From: Chalara sp. BL73
Lineage: Eukaryota > Ascomycota > Leotiomycetes > Helotiales
DNA length: 64,000 nucleotides
Assembly (NCBI GenBank): GCA_918026815.1
Contig: CAKJVC010000072.1
Span: 248,001-312,000 of the forward strand
Direction of reading: 5' to 3'
Made by a program: the position numbers and the translations under genes
The notes under the pieces: generated by a model
Told to the model about the DNA's origin: nothing
Databases searched by the model: none
The model's input: the letters and a program-made list of their open reading frames with translations, nothing else
Part shown: positions 11,166 to 24,300 of the stretch, piece after piece
Layout: each line of letters begins with the position of its first letter
How positions within the stretch are numbered: position 1 is the first letter of the stretch

Positions 11166-14100
11166 TCACTGCTGGGTGCGCACTTCGTATTCCACAATCT
11201 TATACTTTTTTCTTTGTTTCGGCGTCCCAGTTATCCATATTTGAAGAAGGCCGATATACATTGCAAGTCTTGGAAAAATATGGTTTTCTGCGGTCCAAGC
11301 GATTACGACATATCCGATACCCAAGACCAGGATAAATGTTTTGAAGTCCCAGGTCATTTCAGTCAATTGCATGAACTGGGAGATCCACTTTGAAGGGTCC
11401 AGAAGCATATATGTTGAAAATAGTAGAGTTACCACAATGGTTACCACAAATGGAACTTTTAGAATAATTAGCATGAATACAAGCTTGGAACAATTGCCAA
11501 AGCTTACGATTGTGAGCCATTGATCGTCGGAAAGGAGGTCCAACACTAAGTATTATACCAGAGAGGATATACTCATAACAAGAAGTTAGGAATAGGGTAG
11601 TGTTTTCGGAGTTCTCGATATTTGATTTTTGTCGATCAAGATGAGGGGGTATAAACCTGTCCAGAGTCAGTACCCTAGTATCATCGAAGCAGCCGAATAC
11701 AATACCATGGCTGCCTTCTTACTGCCTGGAAAGCGACGGCTTGAATTAGTATGCAAATAGCAATCTGACCAAGCAACGGGGTCAAGACTTTTCGGGAGAC
11801 GAGACTCGCTGTAGGCTTTTTTTTGCACAGCACTGGGAACGGTCCCGTCCATCCCACTTAAAAATGTTAGTGCTAAATCACAGAGTTGGTGTTAGGTGAA
11901 TTACTAAAAATGGCAATAGGTAAAATTAAAAGGAGATCGATGAAAAGAAACTGAAAAACGAGTTAGTCTTATAGAAAATTAACGTGTGGCTGTCGAGACC
12001 ATACCTGGAAGTCGCCTAGGTTGGATGCAGATGCGTAGAGGAAGCTAACGGATGTGAACTGTATAGCCGAGTACAGGCTCATGTACTTGAAGCAACTGAA
12101 GCTTGTTACCAATGCTGCACGCCCTTCCCTATATGCAATTTAGCGTTAAACCTAGAGCCTTAGAGCTGTGGGCGTGCTGGAATTACCTAATCACCTCGGG
12201 GACGCAGGTTATATCAAACACACGGCTTGTAAATGGGGCTGCAACAGATGCCTCCGCTTCTGACAGAGAGATTCCAACGTCCGCTGATTTTAGCGCACCA
12301 CAGTCATTAGCGCCATCACCGCAGAACCCGCAACAATATTCTAAGCTTTGGAGCTTCTCCACTAGCTCATGCTTCTCATCTGGGGACATCCGTGCAAAAA
12401 TCTGGCCGCAGACTAGCATCTTTACGGTGTTAGCACTCTAAAATTGAAATATGTGAATACTAACCCTATCAAGTATATGAGGAGGGGCAAAATCAACTAT
12501 CCAGCGGAAGACCTCTCCACTAATGGCTAAGGAATAATTGCGTATATTCGATATTTCATAGGGCAGAGATGCATCTCCTTCTACTGGCGGAGGTAGGGGC
12601 TGCTAGCTGTTAATTTAAAAACACCCAAAAAGGGAGTACTATCATACAATTAGAGTATGCTCGTCGAGTGTGTAAATGCTGTTGTCAATGCTCTCCCATG
12701 CAAGGCGTGCTTTCGGGTCTCGTGGGTTCCCTGCTTTTATTAGCCGCTATGGCTGTCAAAACAAACTCTGCATACCATACCCTCTATGAAGTGAGGCACA
12801 AAACAATGTGCAGTCTTGTCGATGAGGTTACATTCTCTTCCCACGCTTATTGCGGTTAGAATGTTGTCACCCGTACACATAACTTTTCGAATCCCAGCTT
12901 CAGTGAGCTCATCAAGCACTCCAGCTGTGCTTGGTTTGAGCTTATTCTCGAAAATGATAAATCCTACAAAGTCCAATTTCGATTCTGCTTCTTCTCGTTT
13001 CATCTTCTGGACTTTTACCCAATTAAGCCTTGCAATATGTTTAGTGGCACACGCGATCACACGGAAGCCTCTGTGAGTGTAGTATGCCAGTAGATCTTCA
13101 TAGTCATTCGGAACTTTGGAGAAATTAGTAAGTAGAGTAAGTCAATTTCTACGCCTCTAATAGATGGTATACTTACAACTTTCAGATCGACAGATATCTT
13201 TCATGGATTCTGGAGCGCCTTTAACGTAGATATCACAGCCAGGAGACCCAAAACTTCGAACAATGACACTCGCTCTGCGGAGCTGTGACACAAATTCAAA
13301 CGACCTTAAGATGCCTAGTTCAATGGGAGTCCTCTAACAAGATTGTCAGACAAGTCTTGAAAATTATGTCTCCGAGACTTACGTTTGAGTTCGGTCCTTC
13401 ATTGTCTTCAAGGTCATATTCCATGCCAGGAGGCGGCCGTGCAATAGAGGGTGAAATTCCACTTTGTTCTTCATCTTCAGCATCGCCAGCGTTTTGCTCC
13501 CCTTCTTCGAACGACCACCCAGTGAACTCAAACATTTTCAACTCCAAGGGCTCACCAACAAGCTCACCATCAACCTCCCGAAGAGCATGACATGTAGCCA
13601 TCGTGTACAAGACTGCTTTATGGTGGTCGTATTCCACGGTTGGATCCCGTTCATAGGCTGCGGCAGGCAGTAATGAAGACGCGTCAGGTAAGATATCGCT
13701 GAACCGATTCGAGGGCATTTGTGCGACACGAATTCCTAAGACATCAAGGCCATCCTCTGTAAGGGTCCCAGTCTTGTCAAAGCACATGATATCCAGCTTG
13801 CCACCTACATTCACCCTCTGTGGACTAATGCAGAAGATCTGCTTCTTTCTCAAACGCGAGAGAGCGAAGTTTGTACCTATTGTGAGTGTGGCAGGCAATG
13901 CCGGAGGGACAACGATAGTAATCAGATCCAACGCTCTGACGATGATCAAATGCCAAGCTAATTTGAGGTGAACGAAGTTGATGAAAGAAGCAACGAATCC
14001 AAGCATTGCAATGCCTCCCATCACAGAAATATATCTGAATGAGTCCCTGTAAAACTTGAAGCCAGATGGCTTAGGGAACAGCATAGATCGAACCAACGCT

Positions 14101-16070
14101 CCCTTCGTAGTGTTAAATCCGGTTCGTACAGTCATTGCAATAGCTACAGCTTCGTCATCCTTGTCATCCTGTGGTCGTCTTGCACGAATTATCTTAGTTC
14201 CACAGTATAAGAAATGCCTTGCTACTTCTGGGTGAATAGAAGGGGCTGCTAGGTCGAGCAAACGTAAAGATTCATCCGTTGCGGGAACTTTGGAGACTGG
14301 GACAGATTCGCCTGCAACATACATTAGTCCAATAAAGACGCTCAGGTACAAATATTGAGCCTCACCAGTAAGCATGCTCTCATTGACTATGCAGTCGCCA
14401 GCCAAAAGTATGCTATCACATGGGAATTGAGTTAGTGCTGGGTCTGTAACTTCATATATGTCACCAGGGACGAGCTCGTTAGAGGGAACATAGCGCCCTA
14501 ATTGCGTTAGTGTTGTTAAGCTTAAGTTAGATAGACATACAGAAGGAGTTGCGGAGGACACGGATGTCGCACTCAAATCTAGATATTTCCCGCAACCGTC
14601 TCATAGTCTATTCTGGTAGTTAGCAAGTTCGTCCTATATATCTTGTAAACTAGCCTACCGAACGAGTCTCGATCAGAGTTGTAGTAATGCTCATGACTGA
14701 TATCACGAAAATACAAGCGGCATAGTAGTAATATTCGTCAATGGACCACAACATCAGGCTCGCAATCTGAAAAACATAGAAAGGATGAAAGGCCTGTAAT
14801 TTCAGCCACGTAATGGTAAAATGGGGTATTTGTAGCACTAACTTCGTCTACCAGCAACTGTGGCACAGTTTTTTGCTTGATGTCTATCATGTTATTGCCA
14901 AAGACAAGCTCCCTGTACTCCTTCTCGTCGGTGTCTATGCCTGAACGGATGGACTTCACGTTGGTCCATGCTGGATCTTTCCAGCTGTTGCAGAGAATGA
15001 ATCGATCCTTCAAAGGGTGATAGGACAATCGCATATATCTGTAGTCAAGAATCCGAAGCTCGTCCAGAATAGGGTCGTCATCCTCATCATCATATGATAA
15101 GATATGCTTCTTCTTCGTCGTCCCAAAAACACTAGAGAGAGACCGCCCATACTCAAAAGATTCTACATCTTGAAGAACAAACTCTCCCCATTGATTCTAG
15201 TATAAGTTAGCTAAGCTCGTTGCAGACACTTTGGCCGAGCTATCGTTGATTTGATACGCCACAGCCTCTTATTCTGAGTTGGCATTTATCCCCTAATCTT
15301 GGTGTAGAGAATTCTTTGCCAGAATTCCTTTATTTGAATATCCTTGTCCTGCAACAGAAGTAAGATAAAGTGCTACTAACCTCAATTGCAACCCATGCGC
15401 ATTCTTTTAGAGGAGATAGAGTCCCTACGAGTCTGACTCTCCACTGAGGGAGCCAGCGGAAAAGGAGGTATCCAACTCCGAAGGTAGCCATGCATATTGC
15501 CATATAGAGCGCATATCTAAACCTGCTTGTACGGAAACCAGCCACTACAATCGTCAAGTCTTCTGTGACAATATAAATTTTCTCACTAGTCCTAAAACCT
15601 TTATCAAAATTACTGCCCACCGTGTGGGAGCTATCATGTCGAAGTAGGCGGTCATGGACAGAGGCTCTTGAAACCCCCGATGATACTCTCCTAAGGGAAG
15701 CAAGTTCTCCTGCCTCAAGATCCAGCGAGCTATCTTCTTCATAGCGCACTTCTTGATCGTCATCCATGATGGCACTATCATCCTCCGAAGGCGATTGAGT
15801 GACCCGCTCCTCTTCTTCATCCTGATAATAGGTGAAGCTTGCGGTTGAATCTGCTCGCCCACGCCTATGCAGAAAGGAGGAGGTACTGTTTGGCACACTC
15901 TCTGCCATAGGGCCACCAAATACCTCATCCTGCGCCATCTCAACATCGTCCATAAAACTCGCAGTACTAGATTCTGACCCCCGTCTATACATGTGCAGGC
16001 TAGTACGGCCATTTGTCCGAGAGCTACTTCGCCGCCCTTTGGGCACATAGGCCCCATTTTGGTCGGCCAT
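11166..16070 (-). CDS. YPK9: P5B-type P-ATPase (Ypk9/ATP13A2 family)
   Basis: Polytopic vacuolar/lysosomal P-type ATPase; P5B members export polyamines from lysosomes and protect against metals. Sixteen exons give 1335 aa: 16070-15381, 15196-14843, 14793-14659, 14607-14541, 14497-14366, 14311-13383, 13333-13177, 13113-12781, 12730-12648, 12599-12465, 12419-12187, 12128-12005, 11950-11905, 11856-11706, 11656-11508, 11455-11166. Motifs in order are an acidic, Ser-rich N-terminal domain, [10 protein letters not shown], the actuator TGES (about 459-462, split by an intron), the P5B signature PPALP (about 595-599; P5A would have PPELP), the phosphorylation site DKTGT (Asp about 638), TGDN, and [11 protein letters not shown] in the hinge. 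The last exons code the C-terminal membrane helices ([17 protein letters not shown]). Stops between exons are intronic, not damage. Ion or polyamine specificity is inferred from the family. Confidence 0.93.
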
Positions 16071-16629
16071 TGAGAGTTTGGCGGAATATCGAAAGCTATA
16101 TGCTTGGTGATGCGCGTGGTGTGTATCTCACAGAGAGCATGGCTGTGATATCGATTCGATTCTGAAGATAGTCACCTAGTCCCTCAGTTAATTGATATAC
16201 GACGAGGAGCTAAATAATCTTGTACTAGAACACTTAGCGACGTGCATATGATAACAACATTAATTCTTCTGGCCAAGCTAGGGTAATTAGAAGAGTCAGA
16301 TATCAAAGTTATTCAGTGTCCATAACGAAGAAAAGTATATTAGAGTTTGGACCCTGGGGTACCAATGACTTAATGAGTGGAGATGTCAAAAGTCCGCAGA
16401 TAACGAGGCTGGATGTGGCTGTATCAATCTTTATCACCACAAAAATTAATCGCGCTAAAGTAGAGCCATTCAACAAACCACACCCTTGATCTGATCAATT
16501 CTCCCTTCCAGTCCACGAAACCTCTCTCACTCATTCCTCTGTTCACTCACCACGACGCGATAGATTCTGCGTTTCTTTGTTAAAGTATCGAACCACCACT
16601 CCCTCCCTTTCTTTCACACATTTGTCAAG
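16071..16629. promoter_or_regulatory. Divergent promoter YPK9/NAP1
   Basis: This 559-base stretch lies between two divergently transcribed genes. The last 150 bases before NAP1 are pyrimidine-rich (repeated CTCTC, CCCTCCC), typical of strong fungal housekeeping promoters. No ORF is supported. Confidence 0.5.
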
Positions 16630-18066
16630 ATGTCTGAAATACCGAAAAAACAGAACACTCAAACTGCCCCGTCAGTCAACCCCGCTCAACGATACCATGG
16701 ACGTATCCAAGAAAGTGCTACTTGAGGCTAACTATTCTCCTAGCACTCCTCAGAACACTCCTGCTAACAATGCTCCGATTTCATCCCATGCTCAACAGCC
16801 TGGCGTCGGTACCATCAAGGAAGGTAAGAGTCTTATTGCTTCATTTTTGCCCCTCACCGAGATTTGTCTACAAGCCACTTACACTCTTCGCAGAGGAGTT
16901 TGATCGCGCCGCTGCTGCATCTATTTTTGCGCAAAATCCCAAGCTCGTTCAGATGATTCAAGGCAAGCTTGGTTCTCTTGTCGGTCGCTCATCCGGATAT
17001 GTCGAGTCCCTCCCCGCACCTGTTCGTCGTCGCGTTGCTGGTTTGAAGGGTGTTCAAACTGAGCATGCCAAACTAGAAGCTCAATTTCAGGAAGAGGTGT
17101 TGGAGTTGGAGAAGAAGTACTTTGCAAAATTTACACCTCTATACCAAAAACGAGCACAAATTGTCAATGGTCAGGCCGAGCCAACCCCTGAGGAGATCAA
17201 GGCTGGTGAAGAAGGTGAAGAACAAAGTGAGACAGAGCCAGCTACTGAGAAGGAAGAGGCGTCCGATGTCAAGGGAATCCCAGAATTCTGGCTTTCTGCC
17301 ATGAAGAACCAGGTCTCGCTTGCAGAGATGATCACAGATCGGGATGAAGCTGCTCTCAAGGATCTAACTGATGTTCAGATGGAGTACCTTGATAAGCCTG
17401 GATTCCGCCTGATCTTCCAGTTCGCCGAAAACGAGTTTTTCACGAATAAAACCATTTCTAAGACCTACTACTACCAAAACGAGAGCGGATACGGTGGCGA
17501 CTTCATTTACGATCATGCTGAGGGGGATAAGATTGACTGGAAGGCTGGTAAGGATCTTACAGTTCGGATTGAGAGCAAGAAACAGCGTAATAAGAGTAAG
17601 TGACAAGCTTTTTACTTAGTCTGTCTTTTCTAACAGCAGTCAGACACCAAGCAGACTAGAGTTGTCAAGAAGACTGTACCAACTGAATCGTTCTTCAACT
17701 TCTTCTCACCCCCAAAGGCGCCAACGGAGGATGATGATGATGATGCAGCAAGCGATATTGAGGAACGCCTCGAGCTGGATTACCAACTTGGTGAAGATAT
17801 CAAGGAGAAGCTGATTCCCCGTGCTATCGACTGGTTCACTGGCGAGGCTCTGCAATTCGAGGAGTTGGATGAGGATCTGGAGGAGGGCGATTTTGAGGAC
17901 GAGGATGATGAGGAAGATGATGATCTAAGTGAAGACCACGACGATGAGGATGAGTCTGATGATGATGTAAGCACTCGGGTCTCTTAAGTGTTTATTCTTA
18001 AGCTAATTATTACAGGATGATGCCGCGAAGCCAAAGCAGGAGGCCGCAGAATGCAAGCAAAGTTAG
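16630..18066 (+). CDS. NAP1: Nucleosome assembly protein NAP1
   Basis: Histone H2A-H2B chaperone that shuttles between cytoplasm and nucleus. Five exons (16630-16670, 16744-16823, 16894-17595, 17644-17966, 18016-18066) give 398 aa, the usual length. Visible parts are the dimerisation helix around [23 protein letters not shown], the NAP fold with [12 protein letters not shown] and KTYYYQN, the segment [20 protein letters not shown], and a C-terminal domain of long Asp/Glu runs. The acceptor at 17643 was picked from three overlapping AG sites because only it gives the conserved NTKQTR in frame. The protein ends in CKQS, a CaaX-like box also found in other NAP1 proteins (CKQQ), so prenylation is possible. 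Divergent from YPK9. Confidence 0.94.
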
Positions 18067-18662
18067 ATCTCTCACCATCAATCACACTTACAGAAACCAG
18101 GCCCATCCCGCCTTCTGGTGGCCTGTCTCACCAAGCTCTCGCATTTACATGCAGAAACCTCGGCGTTGTTATTTGGACGGAATCCTCTATAAATTTGCAT
18201 AGGTGTTTTGCACAGCATGATCAATCGCCTCCTTTTATTGCCTCTAGACTAGTCTAATCAGCCCTCATACCAGCATGTTCTTCTATGGTGACACTTGGAG
18301 TGTTTTCCAGCATTTCAAATGCAAGCAGCCAGATAATAAATGGCATCATACGTAGATGATATACTACCAAAAAGTTTCTGAACGATCCTTTCCTCCTCTT
18401 TTATAGTGAACCTAGCTCTAGATACTGAACAAGCAACTATTATACTAATTGGTCACTAGGAAATACAACTTGAATGGGGAAGACAAGGCTGACAAGGGAC
18501 TAAGCAAGAAAAAAAAATTGTTCACACAGCCTTGCAGAGAGATGATGTGACCCCGCGTGCCTCCCCACCATAAGACCTTGACTCATTTTCACAACCACGT
18601 AATTCCAACCCTTTGGCCATTTCTGTCTTGTACTTTTACAATTAAGCCATAGCTCTGAAGAC
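18067..18662. other. Intergenic region NAP1-SER3
   Basis: This 596-base stretch holds the NAP1 3' flank and the SER3 promoter and leader. No supported ORF or repeat is seen apart from a short A-run near 18511. Confidence 0.5.
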
Positions 18663-20440
18663 ATGTCCACCGCAAAGGATATTCCAAGCCGGCTTGTGCA
18701 TGCCGTATCAACTAGCCTCAGTATCTCAGGATCTCCAACCAATACTTTTCATTCCCCTTCTAATAGCTACGGTGGGGCACAACTTGGCCGGAGACAGACT
18801 GAACCACAGCAGAGAGAATTAAGACCCTTCAACAGGGAGGAGTTCAAGATCCTTCTTCTTGAGAATGTCAACCAGAGTGGTAAAGATATCCTGTCTAAAG
18901 AAGGCTATCAAGTCGAATCAATAAAGTCATCATTGCCAGAAGATCAATTGATTGAGAAGATCCGGTAGGATACTTTCTACGTTTGCAATGTATTCTTGCT
19001 TTTTGTTCTTTAGTTAATGCCATACAGAAATGTCCATGTCATTGGAATCAGATCCAAAACAAAACTCAGTGCTAAAGTTCTTCGAGAAGCCAAAAACCTC
19101 ATAGTGGTAGGTTGCTTTTGCATAGGGACCAATCAGGTTGACCTTGAATATGCCGCGAAACATGGCATAGCAGTCTTCAATTCTCCGTTTGCAAATTCCA
19201 GAAGCGTTGCCGAGCTGGTGATTGCGGAGATCATTGTCCTTGCTCGGCAGCTGGGCGACCGCTCAAATGAGTTGCACAATGGTACCTGGAACAAGGTCAG
19301 TGCTGGATGTTGGGAAATCCGAGGGAAAACTCTTGGTTAGTTTCTGGTCTTGCAGAAAAGGATTTTGAGCTAATATAGCTACAAGGTATAATTGGATATG
19401 GCCACATCGGATCCCAGCTCTCTGTTCTAGCTGAGGCTATGGGCATGTCCGTTATCTACTATGATGTAGTTAACCTGATGGCTATGGGCACGGCAACACA
19501 AGTGCCAACTCTAGAAGCCCTCTTAAATGGTGCCGACTTCGTTACTTGTCACGTACCAGAACTTCCGGAGACAAAGGACCTGATCGGTGCCCCCCAATTT
19601 GAACAGATGAAGGACGGGAGTTATCTAATCAATGCAAGCCGAGGAAGTGTTATTGACATTCCTGCTCTCATTAATGCTTCTCGCAATGGAAAGATTGCCG
19701 GTGCTGCTTTAGATGTGTATCCAAGCGAGCCCGGGGGAAATGGGGATTATTTCACAAATAGTCTGAATCCTTGGGCTGAGGACCTCCGTAGTTTAAAGAA
19801 CATTATCCTCACGCCACATATCGGTGGCAGCACAGAAGAAGCCCAGCAGGCTATTGGTGTTGAAGGTAAATAAATTCCTTGATTCATAACAGTCTGCTGA
19901 CATTCCCATAGTTAGCTCTGCTCTGGTGAAGTATGTTAATTCGGGAGTGACTCTGGGTGCTGTCAACCTTCCAGAGGTCAATCTTCGCAGTTTGACTCTT
20001 GATGAACAGAATCATGCCAGAGTAAGTAGACTCAAGTTGACCAAATGAGCCTAGCTGACAATCTTAGATTATTTATATCCATAAAAATGTGCCTGGTGTT
20101 CTCAGACAGGGTCAGAAATCATTCGATTTCTATCATCTTACACAAAAAGCGCTAATATCGATATAGTCAACGAGATATTAGGAGATCATAATGTGGAGAA
20201 GCAAATCACAGATAATAAAGGGGACGTGAGTTATTTTCAGGTCCCCCAGAGGAGCTTCCTTACTAATATCATCTAGGTTGCATATCTTATGGCAGATGTT
20301 AGCGATGTTCCTTTCAGTGAGCTGCAGAATATTTCAGATAGTTTGGAATCACTTAGCTGTACGTCTATCTACCACTTCTATACGCCTTTTCACTGCACTA
20401 ACCCGTAAAAGCCCGTATTGTGACCCGTATACTTTATTAG
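18663..20440 (+). CDS. SER3: D-3-phosphoglycerate dehydrogenase
   Basis: NAD-dependent enzyme that oxidises 3-phosphoglycerate to phosphohydroxypyruvate, the first step of serine synthesis. Eight exons (18663-18964, 19028-19335, 19386-19865, 19912-20021, 20068-20110, 20167-20225, 20277-20358, 20412-20440) code an intact protein of about 470 aa. Recognisable blocks are FKILLLENVNQSG, IGCFCIGTNQVDL-like (here VGCFCIGTNQVDL), FNSPFANSRSVAELV, the Rossmann loop GIIGYGHIGSQ, INASRGSVIDIP, the catalytic His region LTPHIGGSTEEAQ, and a C-terminal ACT-type regulatory domain from about 390 (IIYIHKNVPGVL to RIVTRILY). The ACT domain is the serine-binding part in this family. The gene is read through many short exons at the 3' end, where the ORFs look broken until spliced. 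Confidence 0.93.
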
Positions 20441-21357
20441 ACTTCAGCACTGGAGAGGGGAAAAGTTCAGCACTGGGGCAGACAGCATTCAACGGGGGCA
20501 AGGCGCATATCAGTCAACTTGTTCATTGGATTTCATCAATCCTATTCAACATATAAAAGAGCATTAGGAATAAAAGGTTCTATTGGCATAGAATGGTAGA
20601 AATAGGTACCCAGCAATCATCACCATCGGAGTACATAGGAACGGAAATTATATTTGATGAACATACAAAAATCTCTTGCTCCTGTACCATGTCAAATCCA
20701 TTGCCGATTCTTAAGCTGTCTTGCATTAAGATTCATGGATCACCATGCTAGTATTTGCGGGACATAGACGGCAACACCAGACCAGACACGTAAAACCATT
20801 CAACTCTCCATGACTTTGCTCATGAGGAATGCAAGGTCAAGGTGTAGTCACAACACACACAGATTTCGCATAAATGCGTTCCATCCAGCGAAGTATTGCA
20901 TTTATTGGGAAGTTTGATTTCGTGTTGATGCATCCCCAGCGTCAAAGTCCACAGATTTCCAATAAAAGTAAAAGTTAAAAAGCTTAACCTTGCGCCAGAC
21001 CAGGAGGCGGCTGGGAGTGAATTTTAAAGGGGTTCAGGTTCAGGCTCACATTCAGGGCCTGTCACGCCTGTGTATGGTTGTCGTCCGTGCTTAGCCGAAT
21101 CTAGTGTTGTTAACCCCCGGACATGAATTATTTCAACGCGTCCTCAGGAGCATGTATCTAATAGTTGCGGTTCAGCAGAGACAGTAATTTTTGCCTGCTG
21201 ATTCCATAGTCACTCTTTGATTGCTTAGCCAGCTTCATTCACGCCATCTCGAGCTTCACCCTGTTCATGCGGGCTGGACCTCACACTCCTTCCTTTGGAC
21301 TCTTTTGGTTGTTGAGTAAGGACGTCAAAATCGGGCCAGCGCCCATTCGTCGTCTCG
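20441..21357. other. Intergenic region upstream of MYO2
   Basis: This 917-base stretch between two plus-strand genes holds the SER3 3' flank and a long MYO2 promoter and leader. The ORFs are short and without motifs. Nothing else is supported. Confidence 0.5.
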
Positions 21358-24300
21358 ATGGCGCACAATTATGATGTCGGGACGAGGGCATGGCAGCCAG
21401 ATCCTACACACGGATGGGTAGCTTCAGAGGTCGTGTCGAAAACGGCGCAGGGAGATAAGATAGTGTTGGTCTTCAGTCTTGACAATGGAGAGGTTCGTCT
21501 TCCAGAATCCTATCAGCAGTGCTATCACGAATTTTGCAGAGCTGAATTGCTGACCTTCGTTCTGGCAGACCAAGACAATAGAAACGACTGCAGAAGCACT
21601 TGCGTCTGATGGCACAGCGACCCTCCCCCCTTTGATGAACCCTTCTGTGCTTGAAGCTAGTGATGATTTGACAAATTTATCACATCTGAATGAGCCAGCA
21701 GGTAAGAAGACATTGCAATTTACCATGTTTGCTAGACTAACAATCTGCGTAGTGTTGCAAGCCATCAGGCTACGGTATTCTCAGAAGGAAATATACACGT
21801 ATAGCGGCATAGTCCTAATAGCAACCAATCCCTTTGCACGGGTTGATTCCTTGTATGTGCCAGGAATGGTACAAGTATATGCGGGCAAGCAACGAGCAAC
21901 ACAAGCTCCACATCTATTTGCAATCGCAGAAGAAGCCTTTGCGTGAGTTGCCATATCATGGTTCGTCGAAAAGTACTGACGCATGTAGTGATATGTTGAG
22001 GAGCGGGAAGAACCAAACAGTTGTTGTGTCAGGAGAGTCGGGTGCTGGAAAGACCGTGAGTGCCAAATATATAATGCGGTATTTTGCTACCAGAGAATCC
22101 CCCGATCAGCCTGGAGCCCGGACGAAAAGGGGGTCAGAAACTATGAGCGAGACAGAGGAGCAGATTCTTGCGACGAATCCCATCATGGAATCTTTCGGTA
22201 ACGCAAAGACGACAAGGAATGACAACTCGTCTAGGTTTGGGAAATATATTGAGATTATGTTTGACGACAACACAAACATCATTGGTGCAAAGATACGTAC
22301 ATATCTTCTGGAACGGTCGAGATTGGTATTTCAACCATTGAAGGAGCGCAACTACCATATATTTTACCAGCTTGTGGCAGGCGCTTCAGATAAGGAACGA
22401 CAAGAGTTGGATCTGCTACCTGTGGATCAGTTTGACTATCTCAACCAAGGGAACTCTCCAACTGTGGATGGCGTGGACGACAAATTGGAATTTGAAGCAC
22501 TCAAGAAGTCATTGCTTGTCATTGGTGTCGATGCCTCTCAGCAGTCGGAGATCTTCAAACTACTAGCGGCCCTGCTTCACTTGGGCAATGTGAAAATCGG
22601 TGCATCGAGGACAGATTCAGTATTAGTATCGACAGAGCCCTCACTTGCAAAGGCCGCCGCAATTCTCGGTGTCGATCCAGCAGAGTTTGCGAAGTGGACT
22701 GTGAAGAAACAATTGATTACAAGAGGGGAGAAGATCACATCAAATTTAACCCAGCAGCAGGCTATTGTTGTTCGAGATTCCGTGGCAAAGTTCGTCTATT
22801 CCAGCTTATTCGACTGGCTAGTAGAGAGCATCAACACAGCATTAGCTACCGAGGAAGTACTTAGCCGTGTGAAATCATTCATTGGCGTTTTAGACATATA
22901 CGGATTTGAGCATTTCGCTAAGAACTCATTTGAGCAATTTTGCATCAACTATGCGAATGAGAAATTGCAACAGGAATTCAATGCACATGTATTCAAGTTG
23001 GAACAAGAAGAATATCTAAAGGAACAGATTGACTGGACTTTCATCGACTTCTCGGATAACCAGCCCTGCATCGATCTTATTGAAGGAAAGCTTGGTATAT
23101 TGTCCCTTCTGGATGAAGAATCTAGACTGCCAATGGGATCAGATGAGCAATTTGTGACAAAGCTACACCACAATTACGCTGCGGACAAGAATAAGTTCTA
23201 CAAAAAGCCGCGTTTTGGCAAATCATCCTTCACCGTCTGCCATTATGCCGTCGATGTCACATATGAATCGGATGGTTTCATCGATAAAAATCGTGATACA
23301 GTTCCTGATGAGCATATGGCAGTCCTAAAGGCCTCCTCAAATAAGTTTTTGGGTCAAGTTCTTGATGCAGCATCTGCTGTCCGCGAAAAAGACAGCGCAG
23401 CGTCCGCTTCGAATGCTGTTAAGCCCGCAGCTGGGCGTCGCATAGGTGTCGCTGTCAATCGAAAACCTACCCTTGGAGGTATCTTTAAGTCATCTCTCAT
23501 TGACCTGATGATAACCATCAATAACACGGATGTTCACTACATCCGATGTATCAAGCCCAATGAAAGTAAAGAAGCGTGGGTCTTTGAAGGGCCGATGGTC
23601 CTGAGCCAGCTGCGAGCTTGCGGTGTTCTAGAAACTGTTCGAATCAGTTGTGCTGGGTATCCCACCAGATGGACGTACGAGGAGTTTGCCTTGCGTTATT
23701 ACATGTTAACTCCCTCATCAGATTGGACATCGGAAATTCGGGAAATGGCAAACAAAATCCTTGTGAAAGCCCTTGGCACCAGCAATGGCAAGGGTCTCGA
23801 TAAGTATCAACTTGGTTTGACAAAGATCTTTTTCCGGGCAGGCATGCTAGCCTTTTTAGAAAATCTGCGCACGACAAGACTGAACGATGCCGCGACCATG
23901 ATTCAGAAGAATCTCAAGGCAAAATACTATCGGCGAAAGTATCTGGAAGCAAGGAATGCAATTCTGCTGTTCCAATCATTGACGAGGGCCTATCTTACAC
24001 GGAAGCGCGCTGAAGAGATCCGGAAAATCAAAGCTGCTACAACAATCCAGAGAGTTTGGCGTGGCCAGAAGGAACGGAAAAGCTTTAATGCTATTCGCAA
24101 CAACGTTATACTCGCCCAAGCAGCTGCCAAAGGCTTCCTACGGAGAAGAGAGATCATGGAAACTCGTGTTGGCAATGCCGCAGTTCTTATCCAGAGGGTT
24201 TGGCGCGCAAGACAGCAGAAAAAGAGTTGGAGACAATATAGGAAGAAGGTCATTATCATCCAGAGCTTGTGGAGAGGTAAACGGGCACGCCGTGGTTACA

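Noticed and set aside
11166..16070. Apparent frameshifts and stops in the P5B ATPase
   Set aside because: Every break coincides with GT...AG sites, and the 16-exon chain has a multiple-of-three length with all motifs present, so this is not a pseudogene.
18663..20440. Suspected broken phosphoglycerate dehydrogenase (many short frames at the 3' end)
   Set aside because: Splicing of eight exons restores the complete ACT domain and the normal C-terminus.
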